Source: Desulfuromonadaceae bacterium
Lineage (GTDB): Bacteria > Desulfobacterota > Desulfuromonadia > Geobacterales > Pseudopelobacteraceae
Direction: 5' to 3'
NCBI GenBank assembly: GCA_028686145.1
Contig: JAQUCQ010000203.1
Location: forward strand, 1-6,398
DNA: 6,398 bases
Of this stretch, positions 1 through 6,211 are shown piece after piece. Numbering within the stretch: the stretch's first letter is position 1; the number at the start of each line of letters is the position of its first letter. The notes beneath the pieces are model-generated. The model had not been told where the DNA came from. It did not search any database and saw only the letters and a list, made by a program, of their open reading frames with translations. Position numbers and translations under genes: made by a program.

Positions 1-2238
1 CTCCGCTCACGACTCTCACATCCGATGAAAACCAGAAAGCGGGTCCGGGCAGTGGTGGAGGCAGCATTTGCGCTACTGGGCGAGACCAAAACCACCGCAC
101 GGAACACGATATTCCGCTCCGTGACCGGCTCCTCCGATTTTCTGAAAAGAGATGTAAGGCGGGAGGCCAAACAGCTGATCACCCAGCTGGCCGCATCATG
201 GGAAAAACAGATGATTATCGCTACGGCATCTCCCGCCGGCTGGCACTTTTTAGAGGATGATCTCCGTAGCCAGGTACGACTGATACAGATTCTGTACGAA
301 ACTTTCGGGCTTGAATCCTTTGTCGATGCCTTAGTACCGGTGAAAATAGAGCGTGCCACGGCCAAACTGCTGAAGGAGTTACCGCGGCTGACAGCACGCC
401 TGCAGGCAGAGGGATTTGCCCTGCGGATCGGCAGCGAACCTCTTGCAGCGGCAGCATGGGAATTTTCTCTCGATGCCACCCACAGCAATCAGGACTGGTT
501 TGAATTGAAACCGGAAATCCGCTGCAATGGCGAGATGGTGACCGGGGAAGAGCTGCGTGGTCTACTGGACGGCAATGCCATTTTGCAGCGCGGCGGCAGG
601 TTGCTTCTGCTGGATGACGTCAGCGCCCAGGTACTGGCAATGTTTGCCGGAACACTGCCGTCAGGCAAAAAAAAGAAAAAGGGCGAACAGGATCTGGTGC
701 GCGTACCGCGCCTTCAGATTCTTGATTGGCTGCAGTTGCGCAGCCACGGGGTCGAGGTCAGGCTGGCACCGGCTGATGCCCGGATAGTGGAAAACCTGCT
801 TAATTTTTCATCAATACCGGCACGAGCGTTGCCGGAAAATCTCAACGCTACCCTGCGCCATTACCAGATTGACGCCTGGCACTGGCTGGCCTTTCTGTAC
901 GAACACCGCTTCGGCGCCTGCTTGGCTGACGACATGGGCTTGGGTAAAACAGTGCAGGGGATCACACTGCTGGCCGGGATCATTTCCGGCAAGCTTGCTT
1001 CAACCGCCGCACCGGGAGCACCGCACCTGGTAGTTGCCCCCCCCTCGCTGCTCTTTAACTGGGAAGCGGAACTGACCCGTTTTCTTCCGGACGCCCGGAT
1101 CATGATGTACAGCGGCGCAGGACGGAACAGCGCTGAATTTGTCAATTACGACATCATCATCACCAGCTATGGCATTGTCCAGCGCGACTGTGATCTGCTG
1201 GCCGAGCACCGTTTCAATGTCCTTATTTTCGACGAGACCCAGGTGGTCAAAAATCTGCAGGCAGCCACAACAAATGCCGTCCGCAAACTGCGGGGCGCTT
1301 TTACGCTGGCGTTAACCGGAACGCCGGTGGAAAACCATCTGGGAGAATACTTCGCCATCATGGATCTCTGCCTGCCGGGACTGCTCGGGACGCGCGAGGA
1401 GTTCAGCCGCAAGCTCAATAAGGATGGCCCCGCAGGCACGGCGCAACTGATCGGCCGCACCCGTCCCTTTGTGCTGCGGAGGACAAAACAACTTATTGCC
1501 AATGAGCTGCCGCCAAAGATCGAGATGGATATCCCGCTGGAGCTGACGACGAAACAGAGAATCTTTTACCAGCGAACCGTGGAGGAAGTACGCGGCCAGG
1601 TCAAGGAAGCCTACGAAAACCATGCTCCCGGCCAGGCAAGAATCATTGCCTTGACCGCTATTCTGCGCCTGCGCCAGATCTGCCTCGCCCCTGCGCTCGC
1701 CTCACCCGGAGCCAGCAATTCCTCGCCAAAACTGGAGTTTTTGGCGGAACAACTGGCCGAACTGCGCGATGAAGGACATAGCGCCCTCGTATTTTCCCAA
1801 TTCACCGGCTACCTTGACATCATTGAAACGGGGCTGCAGGATCAGGGGTTTACTTGTCTGCGTTTGGACGGCTCGACGCCGGTTTCCCAGCGCAAAAAAC
1901 TTGTGCAGTCCTTTCAGAATTCAGCAGAGCCATCCGTGTTTCTGATCAGTCTCAAGGCAGGCGGCAAGGGCCTGAACCTGACCCGTGCCACCTATGTGTA
2001 TCATATGGACCCCTGGTGGAATCCGGCGGTTGAAAACCAGGCTTCCGACCGTGCCCACCGTATCGGCCAAACTGGACAGGTCACCATCACGCGATTGATC
2101 ATGCGTCATACGATTGAGGAAAAGATGATGGCTTTGAAAGCGCAGAAAACCACGCTGTATAAAGCTATCCTGGATGATGGGGCAGACGGTGGCGGTGCAG
2201 GGTTGACGCGGGAAGATTTGGAGTTTCTCCTGGGGTGA
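1..2238 (+). CDS. SNF2-family (SWI2/SNF2) DEAD-like ATPase/helicase, 5' partial
   Basis: This is the C-terminal part of a bacterial SNF2-type ATP-dependent DNA translocase. The frame is open to the left edge with no stop, and family members usually exceed 1,000 residues, so the ATG at 25 is probably internal. Residues below are counted from that ATG. About 275 residues of poorly conserved SNF2-associated sequence come first. The ATPase core follows: Walker A GLGKT (305-309), motif Ia VVAPPSLLFNW (336-346), Walker B DETQ (403-406, where DEAQ or DEAH is usual), motif III LTGTP (430-434), motif IV LVFSQF (588-593), RLDGST (613-618), KAGGKGLNL (644-652) and motif VI QASDRAHRIGQ (672-682). All motifs are intact, so it should be an active ATPase. 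Family members remodel protein-DNA or RNAP-DNA complexes; the specific role here is unknown. A SWIM zinc finger, common at the N-terminus of this type, would lie outside the window. It converges on nifD and has no evident functional link to it. Confidence 0.93.
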   Translation, partial: LRSRLSHPMKTRKRVRAVVEAAFALLGETKTTARNTIFRSVTGSSDFLKRDVRREAKQLITQLAASWEKQMIIATASPAGWHFLEDDLRSQVRLIQILYETFGLESFVDALVPVKIERATAKLLKELPRLTARLQAEGFALRIGSEPLAAAAWEFSLDATHSNQDWFELKPEIRCNGEMVTGEELRGLLDGNAILQRGGRLLLLDDVSAQVLAMFAGTLPSGKKKKKGEQDLVRVPRLQILDWLQLRSHGVEVRLAPADARIVENLLNFSSIPARALPENLNATLRHYQIDAWHWLAFLYEHRFGACLADDMGLGKTVQGITLLAGIISGKLASTAAPGAPHLVVAPPSLLFNWEAELTRFLPDARIMMYSGAGRNSAEFVNYDIIITSYGIVQRDCDLLAEHRFNVLIFDETQVVKNLQAATTNAVRKLRGAFTLALTGTPVENHLGEYFAIMDLCLPGLLGTREEFSRKLNKDGPAGTAQLIGRTRPFVLRRTKQLIANELPPKIEMDIPLELTTKQRIFYQRTVEEVRGQVKEAYENHAPGQARIIALTAILRLRQICLAPALASPGASNSSPKLEFLAEQLAELRDEGHSALVFSQFTGYLDIIETGLQDQGFTCLRLDGSTPVSQRKKLVQSFQNSAEPSVFLISLKAGGKGLNLTRATYVYHMDPWWNPAVENQASDRAHRIGQTGQVTITRLIMRHTIEEKMMALKAQKTTLYKAILDDGADGGGAGLTREDLEFLLG

Positions 2239-2246
2239 TGCCACAC

Positions 2247-2298
2247 AAAAAGATCAGGGCCAAGATCAGGGATTTGCTGTCCCTTGACCTTGACCCTG
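2247..2298 (-). terminator. Rho-independent terminator downstream of nifD
   Basis: Arms at 2255-2271 and 2281-2298 pair around a 9-nt loop (2272-2280). Read on the minus strand, the two imperfect positions become G-U wobbles, leaving one bulged base, and the stem is followed by GATC and then TTTTT (complement of 2247-2251). On the plus strand those positions are A-C mismatches and no T-run follows. The signal therefore serves the leftward nifHD transcript rather than the helicase mRNA. The arms are built from internal direct repeats: AAGATCAGGG occurs twice and CCTTGA twice. Confidence 0.8.
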
Positions 2299-2338
2299 CT
2301 ACTTCCTCAGACTGATCAACAAAAATACTTCTGACTTG

Positions 2339-3784
2339 CTAAAACGGCGCCTTTACCAGTTCCCATGTCGGGCTGTTAATTGCCATGTCGATATCGCGGG
2401 CAAAAATCGGGAATCCCTTGTAGCCGTGATAAGGACCGGAATAATCCCAGCTGTGCATCTGTCTGAAAGGTATTCCCATCTTCTGGAACAGGTACTTCTC
2501 CTTGATTCCGCTGCCGACAAGGTCCGGCTTCAGGGCATCAGCAAACTCTTCAAACTCCAGCTCGGTGACGTCATCGTAAACCACCGTAGCATCGGGCATT
2601 TCCGGAGCGGTGCGGTCATAGTCGTCGCCATGGGCAAATTCGTAGCCGGAACCAACACAGGTCATTCCCAGGTCTTCGTACGCGTTGATGGTATGGCGGG
2701 GGCGCAGACCACCGACATAAAGCATCACTTTTTTCCCTTCCAGACGCGGCCGGTACTGCTCGATCACGGCCTGCATTTCTGGGTCGTACTTGGCGATAAC
2801 CGCCTCAACCTTCTCCTTGATGGAGTCGTCAAACAGTTCGGCAAGCTTGCGCAGACTCTGCTTGATCTTGGTAGGGCCGAAGAAGTTGAGTTCGATCCAG
2901 GGGATGCCATACTTCTCTTCCATGACTTTGCACATATAGTTCATGGAACGGTAGCAGTGTATAACGTTGAGCTTAACCGTATGAGTGGCGGCGATTTTTT
3001 CTATCTCGCCGTCGCCGGTCCAGACAGCCTTGACGTTCAGGCCGCATTCCTCAAGAAGCGGCTTGGTCGACCAGGCGTCGCCGCCGATATTGTATTCGCC
3101 GATGAGGGCGATGTCATAGGGGCTGGAAGGTTCGGCAAACTCGCGGGTCCCAATGATGTAATCGCGGATGGTGTCATTGGAGATATGATGGCCGAGCGAC
3201 TGGGAAACGCCGCGGAAACCTTCGCAGTTGCAGGGAATGATCGGAATATCCAGTTCCTTGGACGATTTTTTGGCAACAGAGTTGATGTCGTCACCGATCA
3301 GACCGACAGGACATTCGGAGAGGACCGAGATCCCCTTGGCCAGCGGGAAGAGATCTTTTGCTTCTTTAAGCAGAACAGCCAATTTTTTGTCGCCTCCGTA
3401 GACGATGTCTTTTTCCTGAAAGTCGGAGGTGAACTGCATGTCGAATTTATCGACACCGGTAGTACCGGTGACCAGATTACGGCGCGTACCCCATGAGTAC
3501 CAACCGCATCCGACCGGACCATGGGAAACGTGAACCATATCGCGGATCGGGCCCCAGACAACCCCTTTTGCTCCCGCATACGCGCAGCCACGGGCACTCA
3601 TGACACCTGGAATGGTTTTTTTGTTCGACTTAACGCAGGCGCTTCCTGAACTCTGGTCGTTGGGAGCCAGGTGCGGTGCGCGCTTCTTTCTTCCCTTCTC
3701 GGGGTACACCGACAGGGACTTGTCGATCATTGCCTGGGTTGATTCCTTGGTAATGCCTTCAACTTTTTTTATTTTATCTGACAT
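2339..3784 (-). CDS. nifD: Nitrogenase molybdenum-iron protein alpha chain
   Basis: NifD is the catalytic subunit of Mo-nitrogenase (N2 to NH3), cytoplasmic, and normally forms an alpha2-beta2 tetramer with NifK. The 481-residue product has the P-cluster cysteines C67, C93 and C158, the FeMo-cofactor ligands C277 and H443, and active-site Q195 and H199 in RGVSQSLGHH. It also has GGLRPRH (358-364) and the C-terminal block MHSWDYSGPYHG. These correspond to Azotobacter C62, C88, C154, C275, H442, Q191 and H195. YSWGTRRN replaces the Azotobacter YSRAGRRN, so Azotobacter R96 is a Trp here (W98), and the ~50-residue clostridial insertion is missing. The chosen ATG has AAAGGGG (3796-3790) 5 nt upstream; a GTG at 3808 would add eight residues but lacks a ribosome-binding site. 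The protein ends at ...VKAPF, about ten residues shorter than the Azotobacter protein. It follows nifH by 133 nt and probably shares its transcript. Unusually, no nifK follows. Confidence 0.97.
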   Translation of the reverse strand: MSDKIKKVEGITKESTQAMIDKSLSVYPEKGRKKRAPHLAPNDQSSGSACVKSNKKTIPGVMSARGCAYAGAKGVVWGPIRDMVHVSHGPVGCGWYSWGTRRNLVTGTTGVDKFDMQFTSDFQEKDIVYGGDKKLAVLLKEAKDLFPLAKGISVLSECPVGLIGDDINSVAKKSSKELDIPIIPCNCEGFRGVSQSLGHHISNDTIRDYIIGTREFAEPSSPYDIALIGEYNIGGDAWSTKPLLEECGLNVKAVWTGDGEIEKIAATHTVKLNVIHCYRSMNYMCKVMEEKYGIPWIELNFFGPTKIKQSLRKLAELFDDSIKEKVEAVIAKYDPEMQAVIEQYRPRLEGKKVMLYVGGLRPRHTINAYEDLGMTCVGSGYEFAHGDDYDRTAPEMPDATVVYDDVTELEFEEFADALKPDLVGSGIKEKYLFQKMGIPFRQMHSWDYSGPYHGYKGFPIFARDIDMAINSPTWELVKAPF

Positions 3785-3861
3785 AATGACCCCTTTAAAA
3801 CCTACCACGAAAACACAGCAACACCGAGAAGCTCAAAATTTAATAGTCCGGGTTGAAGACT

Positions 3862-3878
3862 GAAGGCTTTGTGCCTTC
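3862..3878 (-). promoter_or_regulatory. Intercistronic hairpin between nifH and nifD
   Basis: On the minus strand GAAGGC pairs perfectly with GCCTTC around a 5-nt ACAAA loop, 40 nt after the nifH stop. No U-run follows, so it is not a standard terminator. A weaker CCATG/CATGG hairpin lies at 3889-3902. Hairpins in such gaps can protect the 3' end of an upstream message or mark processing sites, which could help nifH exceed nifD in amount. The function is inferred; only the dyads are seen. Confidence 0.4.
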
Positions 3879-3917
3879 CGCAGTGTCTCCATGCTTCCAT
3901 GGCGGATTGGTTTGTAT

Positions 3918-4784
3918 TTACGCTGCCGCCTCTACTACTCCCACTACGCTCTCGTCCTCAGCTTCCATGATGCCAAACTCCATCAACAGGTCTTCCAACT
4001 CTTCCATCTCCAGCGGGGTCGGCACTACCAGCATCTTGTTGTTGAGTATTTTTTCTGCCAGTGTGCGATATTCCTGTGCCTGCGGATGTTCCGGCGAGTA
4101 CTCGATAACCGTCATACGCCGCAGCTCAGCACGCTGTACCTGATTGTCGCGGGGAACAAAGTGGATCATCTGGGTGCCCAGCTTTTTGGCCAAAGCATCA
4201 ATCAACTCATATTCCTTATCAGTCTTACGGGCATTACAGATGAGGCCGGCCAAACGGACCTTTCCGGAGGAAGCATACTTGAGAATACCCTTGGCAATAT
4301 TGTTGGCGGCATACATGGCCATCATTTCGCCGGAGCAGACAATGTAGATTTCTTCAGCCTTGCCTTCACGAATCGGCATGGCGAAACCGCCGCAGACAAC
4401 GTCACCAAGAACGTCGTAAAAAACGAAATCCAGATCCGGCGTATAAGCACCGTTCTCTTCCAAGAAGTTAATGGCAGTGATAACGCCTCGACCGGCACAA
4501 CCGACACCCGGCTCAGGCCCACCTGACTCAACGCACTTCACATCGCCGTAGCCGACCTTCATGACATCTTCCAGTTCCAGGTCCTCAACTGTTCCCAACT
4601 CCCGCACCAGGTCCATAACCGTATTCTGTGCCTTGGCATGCAGAATTAATCGGGTCGAGTCCGCTTTCGGATCGCAGCCGACAATCATAACCTTTTTACC
4701 GAGATAAGCCAGGCCGGCCACCGTGTTCTGTGTTGTTGTTGATTTGCCGATGCCGCCTTTACCGTAAATTGCGATCTGTCTCAT
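3918..4784 (-). CDS. nifH: Nitrogenase iron protein (dinitrogenase reductase)
   Basis: NifH is a homodimeric cytoplasmic ATPase with one [4Fe-4S] cluster between subunits. It passes electrons to the MoFe protein and also takes part in FeMo-cofactor and P-cluster maturation. The 288-residue product has the P-loop GKGGIGKS (8-15), switch I CDPKADSTR (37-45), cluster ligands C96 (GVGCAGRG) and C131 (DVVCGG), and switch II around D124-D128. R99, equivalent to the Arg ADP-ribosylated by DraT in some bacteria, is conserved, so that control is possible if draT/draG exist. The ATG at 4784 was chosen because AAAGGAG (4798-4792) sits 7 nt upstream and MRQ is the usual N-terminus; an ATG at 4808 would place that site inside the gene. 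Expression is expected from the sigma-54 promoter at 4944-4958 through a leader with a terminator. No defect is visible, and length and motifs are normal for Mo-type NifH. Confidence 0.98.
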   Translation of the reverse strand: MRQIAIYGKGGIGKSTTTQNTVAGLAYLGKKVMIVGCDPKADSTRLILHAKAQNTVMDLVRELGTVEDLELEDVMKVGYGDVKCVESGGPEPGVGCAGRGVITAINFLEENGAYTPDLDFVFYDVLGDVVCGGFAMPIREGKAEEIYIVCSGEMMAMYAANNIAKGILKYASSGKVRLAGLICNARKTDKEYELIDALAKKLGTQMIHFVPRDNQVQRAELRRMTVIEYSPEHPQAQEYRTLAEKILNNKMLVVPTPLEMEELEDLLMEFGIMEAEDESVVGVVEAAA

Positions 4785-4799
4785 TGTGTTGCTCCTTTC

Positions 4800-4817
4800 G
4801 GCCATCAATCTATGGCC
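4800..4817 (-). promoter_or_regulatory. Hairpin beside the nifH ribosome-binding site
   Basis: On the minus strand GGCCAT and ATGGCC form a perfect 6-bp stem with a 6-nt AGATTG loop. The 3' arm ends one base before the Shine-Dalgarno sequence AAAGGAG (4798-4792). It leaves the site exposed, so it may stabilise the 5' end of a processed message or tune ribosome access. The structure is seen; the role is inferred. Confidence 0.4.
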
Positions 4818-4840
4818 AGTGATTTTTTTGGTCGGGGCAA

Positions 4841-4880
4841 AATAAAAAGGCGCCCCATTTCTTTGAATGGCGGCGCCTTT
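4841..4880 (-). terminator. Intrinsic terminator inside the nifH leader (probable attenuator)
   Basis: Arms 4866-4880 and 4846-4859 give 14 base pairs with a single bulged C (4871) and a 6-nt loop (4860-4865). On the minus strand the GC-rich stem runs straight into TTTTTATTTT (complement of 4839-4848), the classic intrinsic-terminator layout. It lies ~50 nt downstream of the predicted nifH start of transcription (~4932) and 57 nt upstream of the nifH start codon. Transcripts from the nif promoter must therefore pass it to reach nifH. It could act as an attenuator, as an insulator against modBC read-through, or as the 3' end of a ~90-nt leader RNA. Confidence 0.8.
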
Positions 4881-4920
4881 GCCTTAAATTCATATTGATT
4901 CTGTCTTCTATTAAATTGCT

Positions 4921-4937
4921 TGTCGATGAATGTCGAT
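4921..4937. repeat. Direct repeat TGTCGAT x2 at the predicted nifH start site
   Basis: TGTCGAT occurs at 4921-4927 and 4931-4937, a start-to-start distance of exactly 10 bp, about one helical turn. The pair covers roughly -5 to +12 of the predicted sigma-54 start of transcription. It could be an operator half-site pair for a repressor, or lie in the nascent leader RNA. It is short enough to be fortuitous. Confidence 0.45.
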
Positions 4938-4943
4938 TCTAAA

Positions 4944-4958
4944 GCATTTGCCGTGCCA
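4944..4958 (-). promoter_or_regulatory. Sigma-54 (RpoN) -24/-12 promoter of nifH
   Basis: The minus strand reads TGGCACGGCAAATGC. This matches TGGCAC-N5-TTGC at every position except one (A for the first T of the -12 element), with the invariant GG and GC correctly spaced. Transcription would start near 4932, giving a leader of about 148 nt. Sigma-54 control of nifH is general in Proteobacteria and needs an AAA+ enhancer-binding protein. Confidence 0.85.
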
Positions 4959-4967
4959 ATATTATTT

Positions 4968-5004
4968 TATGCAATAAAATTGATATGTTATAAATTATTG
5001 CATA
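4968..5004. promoter_or_regulatory. 10-bp dyad upstream of the nifH promoter, candidate activator site
   Basis: TATGCAATAA (4968-4977) and TTATTGCATA (4995-5004) are perfect inverted repeats separated by 17 bp, in very AT-rich DNA, about 36 to 72 bp upstream of the predicted start. The position suits an enhancer-binding protein site or DNA-bending region. I found no classical NifA site (TGT-N10-ACA) between the promoter and modC. A loose IHF-like match, TATCAA then TTG with a spacer one base too long, lies inside (4985-4972). Confidence 0.45.
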
Positions 5005-5082
5005 TAAAAGAGGCGGTTTCAGGAGAGATGATTGATTGGGTTGTGCGCCAGTAGCGCAGGCAGGTGCCGTAAAATTAATCAG

Positions 5083-5105
5083 CCCGGCGCAGACAAAAAA
5101 CCGGG
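5083..5105 (-). terminator. Weak terminator-like hairpin after modC
   Basis: Arms 5083-5087 and 5101-5105 form a 5-bp all-GC stem with a 13-nt loop, about 30 nt past the modC stop. On the minus strand it is followed by CTGATTAATTTT, only a broken U-run. A second dyad, TGCGC/GCGCA, lies at 5044-5058 without any U-run. Termination of modBC here is probably incomplete. Confidence 0.35.
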
Positions 5106-5137
5106 GGTGATATACATAGCAAAATGGTACTGCCGAT

Positions 5138-6208
5138 TCAGTCCATGACGGCCACCGATTTGACTTGTGCCCACACCCGCAGGCCCTCTTTGAGGGACAA
5201 TGCTGCCACCGACCGTTTCGTAATGCGGGCCAACAACATGGACTCACCAATTTTGACCCGTACCAGAGAATGGGCCGGATGGTCGTCGTCGCCGATCGCC
5301 TCAACCTCTCCCGCCAGCATATTGAGAATACTGCTGCCGTGCTGCTCTTCAAGGCTCAGGCTTATGCCTCCCGAAGGAATCCGTACCCGGACGGGCCTCC
5401 CCATGGGAAAGCCACGATCCCGCATCCAGAGGAAACCGCCCGGAAATGCCACCCGTTCCAGATGCCACTTTTCATCGCGTTCTGCCACGATCCCCTCCAG
5501 TATCACGCTCCGCTCTTCTCCGAGCCGGATCGGGAGATCGATGCGCGCCAGCGTCTCGGTAAGCGGGCCCTGTGCCACAACAGCACCAGCTTCCAGCGCC
5601 ACCAGATAATTGGCCAGGCGCCCCACCTCATCTGGAGAGTGGGTAACGTACAGAACCGGGATTTCCAGCTCATCACGCAAACGTTCCAGATAGGGAAGAA
5701 TTTCCTGTTTCCGCGCCAGATCAAGGGCAGCCAGCGGCTCATCCATCAGCAGGATACGAGGCGATACGGCCAGCGCCCGGGCAATGCCGACCCGCTGCCG
5801 CTCTCCACCTGAGAGCCGCTCCGGCTTTCGTTCCAGCAAGGCACTTATTCCGAGTAGATCAATCGCCTGATCCAGGCTGATGTTCTGTTCCGTTTTCGAT
5901 CGCGTTAACCCGTAGCGCAGGTTTGCGAGCACGGAGAGGTGCGGAAACAGGCTCGCTTCCTGGAACACATATCCCAAGGGCCGTTTGTGGGTCGGTAAAA
6001 ACGTCTTGCCATCCTGCCAGACCTCCCCCTTGAATGCCAAAAATCCGTGTTCTGCCCGCTCCAGCCCGGCTATGCAGCGCAGCAGCGTGGTCTTGCCGGA
6101 GCCGGATTGGCCAAAGATGACCGTCACCCCGCGTCCAGGTAGGTTCAGATCCAAGTCAAGGGTGAATCCAGGCCAAGTAAGGCAAAAGCGTGCCGTGATC
6201 CGATCCAT
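5138..6208 (-). CDS. modC: Molybdate ABC transporter ATP-binding protein
   Basis: ModC is the cytoplasmic ATPase that powers molybdate import through ModB, with periplasmic ModA as binding protein. The 356-residue product shows Walker A GQSGSGKT (33-40), Q-loop Q83 in VFQEA, ABC signature LSGGERQRV (132-140), Walker B RILLMDEP (151-158, with D156 and E157) and switch H190. A C-terminal domain from about residue 230 ends in a Mop-like molybdate-binding module (about 292-354, starting SSILNMLAGEV). That module, with VFQEASLFPHLSV, separates ModC from sulfate and other relatives; tungstate transport cannot be excluded. The ATG at 6208 has AAAGGA 6 nt upstream, formed by the last codons of modB, so the two are probably translationally coupled. 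It faces nifH 353 bp away, fitting Mo supply to nitrogenase. Confidence 0.95.
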   Translation of the reverse strand: MDRITARFCLTWPGFTLDLDLNLPGRGVTVIFGQSGSGKTTLLRCIAGLERAEHGFLAFKGEVWQDGKTFLPTHKRPLGYVFQEASLFPHLSVLANLRYGLTRSKTEQNISLDQAIDLLGISALLERKPERLSGGERQRVGIARALAVSPRILLMDEPLAALDLARKQEILPYLERLRDELEIPVLYVTHSPDEVGRLANYLVALEAGAVVAQGPLTETLARIDLPIRLGEERSVILEGIVAERDEKWHLERVAFPGGFLWMRDRGFPMGRPVRVRIPSGGISLSLEEQHGSSILNMLAGEVEAIGDDDHPAHSLVRVKIGESMLLARITKRSVAALSLKEGLRVWAQVKSVAVMD

Positions 6209-6211
6209 CTC

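Noticed and set aside
2239..2338. Remnant of nifK after nifD
   Set aside because: The 100-nt gap is too short and shows no NifK-like reading frame, only the terminator and AT-rich filler.
2336..3496. 386-codon open frame on the plus strand opposite nifD
   Set aside because: It is wholly antisense to a fully conserved nifD, has no recognisable family signature, and is explained by the codon bias of the real gene.
3785..3808. GTG start for nifD adding eight residues
   Set aside because: No Shine-Dalgarno sequence precedes it, and the ribosome-binding site for the ATG at 3784 lies inside the extension.
3891..4526. 211-codon open frame on the plus strand opposite nifH
   Set aside because: It is antisense to nifH, shows no known domain, and starts inside the nifH-nifD spacer without a ribosome-binding site.
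5028..5054. Eight-codon plus-strand ORF (ATG at 5028) after AGGAG
   Set aside because: The ribosome-binding site is only 2-3 nt from the ATG, no gene follows in that direction, and the frame is too short to judge.
4785..5137. CRISPR array, tRNA or mobile-element ends in the intergenic region
   Set aside because: No regularly spaced repeats, cloverleaf, transposase fragment or terminal inverted repeats with target duplication were visible; the dyads are explained by regulation.
5165..5812. 215-codon open frame on the plus strand opposite modC
   Set aside because: It is a shadow of modC; every ABC motif is read in the minus-strand frame.
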